Source of the DNA: Verrucomicrobiota bacterium
GTDB taxonomy: Bacteria > Verrucomicrobiota > Verrucomicrobiia > Opitutales > Opitutaceae
Assembly: GCA_023426435.1 (NCBI GenBank)
Contig: JAFAAS010000158.1
Span: forward strand, 1-14,773
Length of the DNA stretch: 14,773 bases
Direction of reading: 5' to 3'
Part shown: positions 8,136 through 14,773 of the stretch, one piece after another
Layout of the letters: each line of letters opens with the position of its first letter
Numbering within the stretch: position 1 is the first letter of the stretch
Translations under genes and position numbers: made by a program
The notes under the pieces: generated by a model
Database searches by the model: none
The model's input: the letters and a program-made list of their open reading frames with translations, nothing else
Told to the model about the DNA's origin: nothing

Positions 8136-8502
8136 CGTGGATCTGAGTGGAGATCAGGAAAAATCTCGAGGTGTTCACCTTCGCCCGAGAGCTGACGCGT
8201 AGGAGCTCAGACCGGAGCCAGGGAAGAGAACGAACACGTAGCACATGGTGCCGCAGTCGGATGTTGGAAGGTTATGCCATCCCGCCGGGTGGGGACCGCC
8301 GGGACGAGACAAGCTCATAACCGCGCTGATGTCCTCTCCTTAGCGATATCGAAGAATCTATTGCCATTCATCGGCCCACGAGGACGCCAAACGCAAATGC
8401 GGGGAGCGGGGAGCGCGACGTCGAACCGGCGCGTTAGGGACAACGCGTCCTACCCGGGGATGCAGCCTTGACGATGCAGATCAGGAATGCAGCTTCGTCT
8501 GC
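8136..8502. other. Gene-free gap between R-M gene and vapB
   Basis: No convincing gene lies in these 367 bp. Visible elements are an inverted repeat GGTTATG/CATAACC (8270-8276 and 8316-8322) enclosing GC-rich sequence, a short hairpin repeat at 8430-8454, and the ATGCAG array before vapB. A 65-codon open frame at 8274-8471 runs straight through the repeats and does not look like protein. Composition between about 8150 and 8400 is patchier than in flanking genes, consistent with decayed or junction DNA. Confidence 0.6.
8430..8454. repeat. Short hairpin repeat ending in CCTACC
   Basis: CGCGTT (8430-8435) pairs with AACGCG (8442-8447) around the 6-base loop AGGGAC, and TCCTACC follows. It resembles the elements at 1862 and 9127 in plan (hairpin, then CTAC) but not in stem sequence. 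It lies upstream of vapB, on the strand transcribed from the restriction gene towards vapB. Confidence 0.5.
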
Positions 8503-8504
8503 AT
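8460..8504 (+). promoter_or_regulatory. Candidate VapBC operator: ATGCAG array
   Basis: ATGCAG occurs in direct orientation at 8460, 8474 and 8487, and its reverse complement CTGCAT lies at 8499-8504, overlapping the first two bases of the vapB start codon. The copy starts are 14, 13 and 12 bp apart. The last pair, ATGCAG-cttcgt-CTGCAT, is a perfect inverted repeat with a 6-bp spacer. Ribbon-helix-helix antitoxins and their toxin complexes usually bind such half-sites to repress their own operon. A TTGACG at 8468-8473 could be a -35 box, but no convincing -10 follows. Function is inferred. Confidence 0.5.
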
Positions 8505-8706
8505 GAGGACGACGCTGAATCTGGACGATCGGTTGATGGAGGAGGCGGCGGAGTATGCGGGGTTGAAGGAGAAAACGGCCCTGCTGCACGAAGGGCTCCG
8601 GGCTCTGATTCAGCGTGAGGCGGCGGCGCGGCTGGCGGCGTTGGGCGGCTCCGACAAAAAGGCGGCGGCGGCTCCGAGACGGAAATCCACGGGCAGGCAA
8701 GCATGA
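8503..8706 (+). CDS. vapB: VapB-type antitoxin
   Basis: A 67-residue protein beginning MRTTLNLDDRLMEEAAEYAG, the form of the short ribbon-helix-helix antitoxins of the VapB/DUF2191 type: a beta strand (RTTLNLDD) followed by two helices that dimerise and bind DNA. The C-terminal part, rich in A, K and R, would wrap and inhibit the toxin. Its last codons overlap the vapC start by 4 bp (ATGA), which ensures coupled translation. The ATG at 8503 is the only sensible start, because the conserved strand begins at residue 2. A weak AGGA lies 16 bp upstream, so initiation may depend little on a Shine-Dalgarno. The start codon overlaps the CTGCAT half-site of the proposed operator, so repression could act directly at initiation. 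Family call is firm. Confidence 0.88.
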   Translation: MRTTLNLDDRLMEEAAEYAGLKEKTALLHEGLRALIQREAAARLAALGGSDKKAAAAPRRKSTGRQA

Positions 8707-9071
8707 GAGTCCTGGTAGACAGCTCCGTCTGGATCGACCACTTCCATGAGCCGGATGCGGTTTTGCAGGCGTGTCTGCAACAGGGCGCGGTCTGGACGCA
8801 TACGATCGTGATTGGCGAACTCGCGGCGGGGCGATTGAAGCGGCGCGACGAGATCCTGCGTCATCTGCAGAAGCTGCCGCGAGCCGACGAGATCGACCTT
8901 GAAGAAGGTCTGCATTTCGTCGCGCAGCATGAACTCGCGGGTCGCGGCTTGTCGTGGAGCGACGTGCAGTTGCTGGCGGCGGCGCGGATTGACGGCGCCG
9001 CGATCATGACGCGGGACAAGGCTCTTGCGGCGGCGGCGAAGGAGCTGGGGCTTGCTTATGGGAGAAGCTGA
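8703..9071 (+). CDS. vapC: VapC-type PIN-domain toxin ribonuclease
   Basis: A 122-residue PIN-domain protein of normal VapC length. VapC toxins cleave tRNA or rRNA and halt translation when the antitoxin is lost. The acidic metal-binding residues are all present: D6 in VLVDSSVWIDHF, E39 in IVIGELAAG, D87 in LSWSDVQLLAAA and D105 in IMTRDKALAAAA. It is translated with vapB through a 4-bp ATGA overlap. Its stop is 95 bp from the convergent zeta-like gene stop, with a hairpin repeat between them. The active site looks intact, so the pair is probably functional; the RNA target cannot be predicted from the sequence. Confidence 0.92.
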   Translation: MRVLVDSSVWIDHFHEPDAVLQACLQQGAVWTHTIVIGELAAGRLKRRDEILRHLQKLPRADEIDLEEGLHFVAQHELAGRGLSWSDVQLLAAARIDGAAIMTRDKALAAAAKELGLAYGRS

Positions 9072-9121
9072 TTAGTTGGGGCGGGGACAAACGGCTCTGG
9101 TTCGCACGCCGGGTGAGTTGC

Positions 9122-9148
9122 GGCTCGGCGAGGACGCCTCGCCCTACC
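9122..9148. repeat. Hairpin repeat between convergent vapC and zeta-like genes
   Basis: GGCGAGG (9127-9133) and CCTCGCC (9137-9143) pair perfectly around the 3-base loop ACG, with CTACC directly after. The plan matches the element at 1862-1887, which also lies between convergent stops. It could end transcription from both sides, but lacks a T-run. From memory, hairpins of this type are numerous in Opitutaceae genomes. Confidence 0.7.
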
Positions 9149-9166
9149 GAACGCGGCTGGATTGTT

Positions 9167-10021
9167 CTAGATCTTCACGTGCGCGAGGAGGGCGCGTTCC
9201 TCTTCTTCGGGCAAGGGATCGCCGTCGACTTCGAGGATGCGACGCGCGAGCGGTTCGAGCTGCTCGGCGGGAACCTCGACCACGCCGCGGTCGTCGCGCC
9301 ACTGGATGACGGGGAGGCCGTAGGCTTTGTTCTCGAGCACGACCCGCGCGTAGGCTCGTCGCATGGCGCGGAGCGAGCGACGCGTTTCCTCCGACGGAAT
9401 GAAAGCAGCAGGTTCCCCGGCGGTGTGAGTGGGCTGATCGGGCATGAAACGAACTTGTGCGGCGCGCTCGATGAACGCAAGTCGTGTGGCATCTACGATT
9501 CGTAGGCGGCCGTTTTCCTCTGCGACGACCAGATGCGGGCGGTAGCCCGTGTTGTCGTAGAGCCGCCAGTCGTCGAGAAGCGGGCGGTAGAGTTCGGCGA
9601 GATTACGGATGCCGAGGTGAAAGCGGCGCGCTTGAACATCGTCGGGAATGTTGTGGCCGCCTTTGGTCACACGCTGGCGCACGCGATTGCGGGTGATGTC
9701 GAGATTGGGAATCCAGAGAAAATCCAGACGCACACGATATCCTGCGCTGCGGAACTCGCGCAGCAGCGGGGCGTAGGCGCGGCCGGACAAGGTGGTCTCG
9801 AAGGAAAAATCTTCGCGGCGGTTGGCGAGCTCGCGCAGCCGTCGAAGCATGATCCGCCCGGCTTCGAAAGCGGCGGTTTCGGGTGAGAAAGGAGAGAGGC
9901 CGGCGGCGATCAGATCGGCATTTACGAACTCGCGGCAGCGCATTTCCTGGGGAAGGAAGTCGCGGACATACGTCGATTTGCCGGCGCCGTTCGGGCCGGC
10001 GACGATGAACAGGTTGGGCAC
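9167..10021 (-). CDS. Zeta-toxin/COG4185-like P-loop kinase with fused C-terminal module
   Basis: A 284-residue protein. Residues 1-190 match the zeta-toxin-like 'predicted ABC-type ATPase' family (COG4185): Walker A GPNGAGKST (9-17), NAD at 34-36, FETTLSG (74-80), a basic R-x-x-R-x-R-V stretch ending RVTKGGHNIP (117-126), and YDNTG (155-159). Zeta toxins phosphorylate UDP-N-acetylglucosamine and block wall synthesis; for COG4185 proteins the substrate is not settled. Residues about 193-284 are an extension containing RRSLRAMRRAYARVVLENKA and PVIQWRDDRGVVEVPAEQL, which resembles the small proteins often encoded beside COG4185 genes (from memory). The GTG at 10021 is chosen because PNLFIVAGPNGAGKS is the family start; upstream codons read through repeats. 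An in-frame ATG at 9445 could start a separate 92-residue C-terminal protein. The gene follows gcvP on the same strand after 241 bp. Confidence 0.82.
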   Translation of the reverse strand: MPNLFIVAGPNGAGKSTYVRDFLPQEMRCREFVNADLIAAGLSPFSPETAAFEAGRIMLRRLRELANRREDFSFETTLSGRAYAPLLREFRSAGYRVRLDFLWIPNLDITRNRVRQRVTKGGHNIPDDVQARRFHLGIRNLAELYRPLLDDWRLYDNTGYRPHLVVAEENGRLRIVDATRLAFIERAAQVRFMPDQPTHTAGEPAAFIPSEETRRSLRAMRRAYARVVLENKAYGLPVIQWRDDRGVVEVPAEQLEPLARRILEVDGDPLPEEEERALLAHVKI

Positions 10022-10134
10022 GGCAGGATGAGAAAGCCGGTATGCGCGCAGGGCAACGCAGGTTTGTTGCCTCGGGGGCGCGCGGACGGGTTGGAGTCCC
10101 GTTCGGCATGCGTCGGTGGGGGCCGCCGTGGAAG

Positions 10135-10158
10135 CCACTCGCTCACGCTCGTAGCCAC
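10135..10158. repeat. 24-bp repeat unit, copy 1
   Basis: First of two 24-bp units that differ at two positions (C to T changes). Its right end forms the CCACGG arm of the inverted repeat with CCGTGG at 10126-10131. Confidence 0.75.
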
Positions 10159-10223
10159 GGAACGGCTCGCGGGGGACGGCGCGACGTGGAATTCGGGAGC
10201 GAGACGGGGGAGGTGGCGTCCGG

Positions 10224-10247
10224 CCACTCGCTTACGCTCGTAGCTAC
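10224..10247. repeat. 24-bp repeat unit, copy 2
   Basis: Second copy, in the same orientation as the first and 89 bp from it. It is followed directly by TGTCCGG and ends 15 bp before the last base of the gcvP stop codon. Confidence 0.75.
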
Positions 10248-10262
10248 TGTCCGGCGGGACCA

Positions 10263-13157
<2,895 letters not shown>

Positions 13158-13305
13158 AAAGCGCCGACGCTAGGGGCGCGGAGAGGTCGCGCAATGGCGA
13201 TTTGGAGCGGGCTGATCGATGGGGGCGGCAAATGCTTTACTGAACCGCGCGGCGAGGAACGTGGCTGACTTTCGTCAGTCTGTGTTCTTCGTCTGTGATT
13301 TGTCC

Positions 13306-13986
13306 GTGGATACCCTCGTCCAACAACGTCCCTATGCCACGCGTGCGGAGCGCGCGGCTTTCGTCGATCGCCGACTGGCGGAGCTTTATCCGCAGCCGGC
13401 GGTGCCGTTGCTGCACGACGACGCTTATACGTTGTTGATTGCGGTGTTGTTGTCCGCGCAGTGCACGGATGCGCGGGTGAACGAGGTGACGCCGCGGCTG
13501 TTTGCGGTGGCGGAAACGCCGGAGGCGATGGCGAAACTGCCGGTGGAGCGGATTCAGGAAATCGTGCGACCCTGCGGGCTGGCGCCTCAGAAAGCGCGGG
13601 CGATTCAAGGCCTATCGAAGATCCTGCTGGAGAAGCACGACGGAAAGGTGCCGCGGGGATTCGAGGCGTTGGAAGAATTGCCGGGGGTGGGCCACAAGAC
13701 GGCGAGCGTGGTGATGGCGCAGGCGTTTCATGAGCCGGCGTTCCCGGTGGATACGCATATCCATCGTCTGGCGCAGCGTTGGAAGCTGACGGATGGACGC
13801 AGCGTCGAGCAGACCGAGCGGGATTTGAAGGCGCTGTTTCCGCGGGAGCATTGGAATGCGTTGCACCTGCGGATCATCTACTATGGTCGCGAGCACTGCA
13901 CGGCGCGCGGCTGCGACGGGACGGTTTGCGAAATTTGCCGCACCTTGTTTCCGGAGCGGAAGCGGGCGGTGGTGACGCGGAAGTGA
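13306..13986 (+). CDS. nth: Endonuclease III, DNA glycosylase/AP lyase
   Basis: This base-excision repair enzyme removes oxidised pyrimidines and nicks abasic sites. With the GTG at 13306 it has 226 residues, close to the family norm. The helix-hairpin-helix LPGVGHKTA (125-133) holds the catalytic lysine K131, and FPVDTHIHRLAQRW (146-159) holds the catalytic D149. YTLLIAVLLSAQCTD (41-55) is the usual N-terminal core. The C-terminus HCTARGCDGTVCEIC has four cysteines at 198, 203, 208 and 211 with spacing 4-4-2, unlike the 6-2-5 of Escherichia coli, so an iron-sulfur cluster is possible but not assured. The start is uncertain: an ATG at 13219 with GGAG 11 bp before it would add 29 poorly conserved residues, and GTGs at 13261 and 13282 also fit. 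A weak stem (CCGG-TGC-CTGG) followed by TTTTTT at about 13997-14015 may end transcription. Confidence 0.93.
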   Translation: MDTLVQQRPYATRAERAAFVDRRLAELYPQPAVPLLHDDAYTLLIAVLLSAQCTDARVNEVTPRLFAVAETPEAMAKLPVERIQEIVRPCGLAPQKARAIQGLSKILLEKHDGKVPRGFEALEELPGVGHKTASVVMAQAFHEPAFPVDTHIHRLAQRWKLTDGRSVEQTERDLKALFPREHWNALHLRIIYYGREHCTARGCDGTVCEICRTLFPERKRAVVTRK

Positions 13987-14071
13987 GAGACGGCTCCGGT
14001 GCCTGGCGATTTTTTGCGGAAAACGGGATTGATTCGCGCGAAGGCGGGCGACACGTTTCGCCTCCCAGTTC

Positions 14072-14148
14072 GGACGCTTAGCTCAGTTGGTTAGAGCACG
14101 TGCTTCACACGCACGGGGTCACTGGTTCGAGTCCAGTAGCGTCCACCA
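14072..14148 (+). tRNA. tRNA-Val (anticodon CAC), CCA encoded
   Basis: The 77 bases fold as a full cloverleaf. The acceptor GGACGCT pairs with AGCGTCC, followed by discriminator A and an encoded CCA. The D arm is AGCTCAGTTGGTTAGAGC. The anticodon stem CGTGC/GCACG encloses loop TTCACAC, with anticodon CAC at 14106-14108, reading valine codon GUG. The T arm is CTGGTTCGAGTCCAG. It lies 85 bp beyond nth; TTGATT at 14029 could be its -35 box, but the -10 is weak. tRNA 3' ends are common integration sites, but I see no second copy of its 3' end in the window. Confidence 0.97.
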
Positions 14149-14154
14149 TCCGCC

Positions 14155-14493
14155 TCAGGCGGCGGGGCGGGGGTCCGAGTTTCGGCGGGCCATCATCTGC
14201 TCCCAGAGATCGGCGGCGAAACGCAGGTTCTTGGCTTTGTGCGCCAGTTCGCGGGCGCGGAGTGGGTCGTCGGCTTGCTCGAACGGGGTGCCGAGGCGGC
14301 TTTGGACGGCGCGAAGTTCGCGTTCGCAGCCGTCGACCATCTGGACGATGTCGGTGCGTGCGGAAAGCGGAAGCCGCGGGCGAATGGAAGGAGAAGGCGC
14401 AACGTCGCGTCGCTCGGGAGCGGGAAAAGGAATCGCGTTGGCGCGCGAGACGGTGACGCTGCCGGCCACCGGGAGGCAGGTGTTGAAGCTCAT
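14155..14493 (-). CDS. Hypothetical protein, unrecognised
   Basis: I do not recognise this 112-residue frame. Its C-terminal half, about residues 47-105 (DIVQMVDGCERELRAVQSRL onward), looks like two or three amphipathic helices, with RARELAHKAKNLRFAADLWE and MMARR. The first 45 residues are proline- and arginine-rich and low in predicted structure. Third-position G/C in the C-terminal half is high, as in neighbouring genes, which favours the minus strand over the overlapping plus-strand frame. The start is uncertain: ATG at 14493, or an internal ATG at 14340 that would keep only the helical part. Its stop lies 6 bp from the 3' end of the convergent tRNA-Val. No signal peptide or membrane segment. 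Confidence 0.5.
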   Translation of the reverse strand: MSFNTCLPVAGSVTVSRANAIPFPAPERRDVAPSPSIRPRLPLSARTDIVQMVDGCERELRAVQSRLGTPFEQADDPLRARELAHKAKNLRFAADLWEQMMARRNSDPRPAA

Positions 14494-14773
14494 GGAAAGC
14501 CGACCCTATTCATGGGAGAAAATCCGCAACGCGGAAAGCGAGTTAGCTGCAACAATCGGGCAATCCCTGACGAGGGCGAGTGGGGGAACTCCCCAGGAAT
14601 TCACCTAAAGTGCGTGGTGGCAGCGGACTCCCTGCGGCGGCGGCTAAGCCGGACTCGTGCAGTTGATCGGGTCGGATCGAGGGATCTCGGCGGCCATACG
14701 GTGCCCTCCTCACCTCGACGGGCTTCATTCAGCCCGCCTTCGGTTCGTCGTTCACCGTCTGGTTCGCCGATCT
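14494..14773. other. Terminal region without a recognised gene
   Basis: These 280 bp contain no gene I can support. Small hairpins are visible: TGGGG-GAACT-CCCCA (14581-14595) and CGGGCT-TCATTC-AGCCCG (14719-14736). On the minus strand a GAGG-rich stretch precedes an ATG, but the frame closes after 17 codons. GC around 14500-14600 is lower than average. It may be upstream sequence of a gene beyond the window edge, or degraded mobile DNA. Confidence 0.5.

Larger units (their letters stand above)
10022..10262. repeat. Intergenic mosaic of small palindromic repeats
   Basis: The gap between zeta-like and gcvP genes holds no gene but several small inverted repeats: GGCAAC/GTTGCC (10052-10057 and 10066-10071), ACGGG/CCCGT (10086-10090 and 10098-10102), and CCGTGG/CCACGG (10126-10131 and 10155-10160). 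It also contains two copies of a 24-bp unit at 10135-10158 and 10224-10247, identical at 22 positions and 89 bp apart. Each unit contains CCACTCGCT and ACGCTCGTAGC. These are probably dispersed intergenic repeats gathered in one gap. In gcvP transcripts they would lie in the 3' untranslated region. Confidence 0.75.

Noticed and set aside
8316..8440. Possible integron attC site (CATAACC ... GCGTTAGGG)
   Set aside because: The outer motifs fit the attC consensus poorly, the inner arms pair weakly, the middle is not self-complementary, and there is no integrase or cassette array.
8274..8471. 65-codon plus-strand frame in the gap before vapB
   Set aside because: It reads through an inverted repeat and a hairpin repeat, has no recognisable fold, and has no ribosome site.
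10022..10138. 39-residue N-terminal extension of the zeta-like protein
   Set aside because: It is translated from intergenic hairpin repeats; the family start lies just before PNLFIVAGPNG.
13158..13305. Glycine riboswitch upstream of gcvP
   Set aside because: Only 61-148 bp separate gcvP and nth starts, and no tandem or single glycine aptamer pattern is visible.
14087..14608. 173-codon plus-strand frame starting inside tRNA-Val
   Set aside because: It begins inside the tRNA and overlaps a minus-strand frame with better third-position bias; no motif is visible.

Overview
The window looks like a high-GC bacterial chromosome, most likely from the Verrucomicrobiota and perhaps an Opitutaceae relative. 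That placement is an inference. It rests on strong G/C at third codon positions, the near absence of Shine-Dalgarno sequences before most starts, and short dispersed hairpin repeats between genes ending in CCTACC. A general bacterial dispersed repeat also opens the window. No rRNA or marker gene fixes the taxonomy.

Layout. Positions 1-300 are a gene-free stretch with two imperfect palindromic repeats. Next come a bicupin gene (minus), a divergent tandem-ACT-domain gene (plus), and a convergent fumarylacetoacetate-hydrolase-family gene (minus). Positions 2763-10021 form an accessory block. It holds an XRE-type regulator (minus), a divergently transcribed 1,643-residue single-chain Type ISP-like restriction-modification enzyme (plus), a 367-bp gap, a vapB-vapC toxin-antitoxin operon (plus), and a zeta-toxin/COG4185-like kinase (minus) with an unusual C-terminal extension. 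A repeat-rich spacer (10022-10262) then leads to core genes: gcvP for the glycine cleavage P-protein (minus), nth for endonuclease III (plus) and tRNA-Val(CAC) (plus). A short hypothetical gene (minus) lies just after the tRNA, and the last 280 bp hold no gene I can name.

How the parts work together. The XRE regulator may control the restriction-modification gene: they diverge across 126 bp that contains a near-perfect 20-bp palindrome just before the enzyme's start. The enzyme combines nuclease, helicase, N6-adenine methyltransferase and target-recognition regions in one chain. Its target-recognition part has clearly lower GC than the rest, which suggests specificity exchange. VapBC has an overlapping start/stop and an array of ATGCAG half-sites at the antitoxin start, typical of autoregulation. 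The zeta-like protein appears to carry a fused module resembling the small proteins usually encoded beside such kinases. This may be a toxin and antitoxin in one chain.

The most notable signals are that zeta-like fusion, the operator-like array of vapBC, the composition break inside the restriction enzyme, and a 42-bp in-frame low-complexity insertion in gcvP bounded by 9-bp direct repeats. I found no CRISPR array, transposase, integrase, rRNA or recognised riboswitch.
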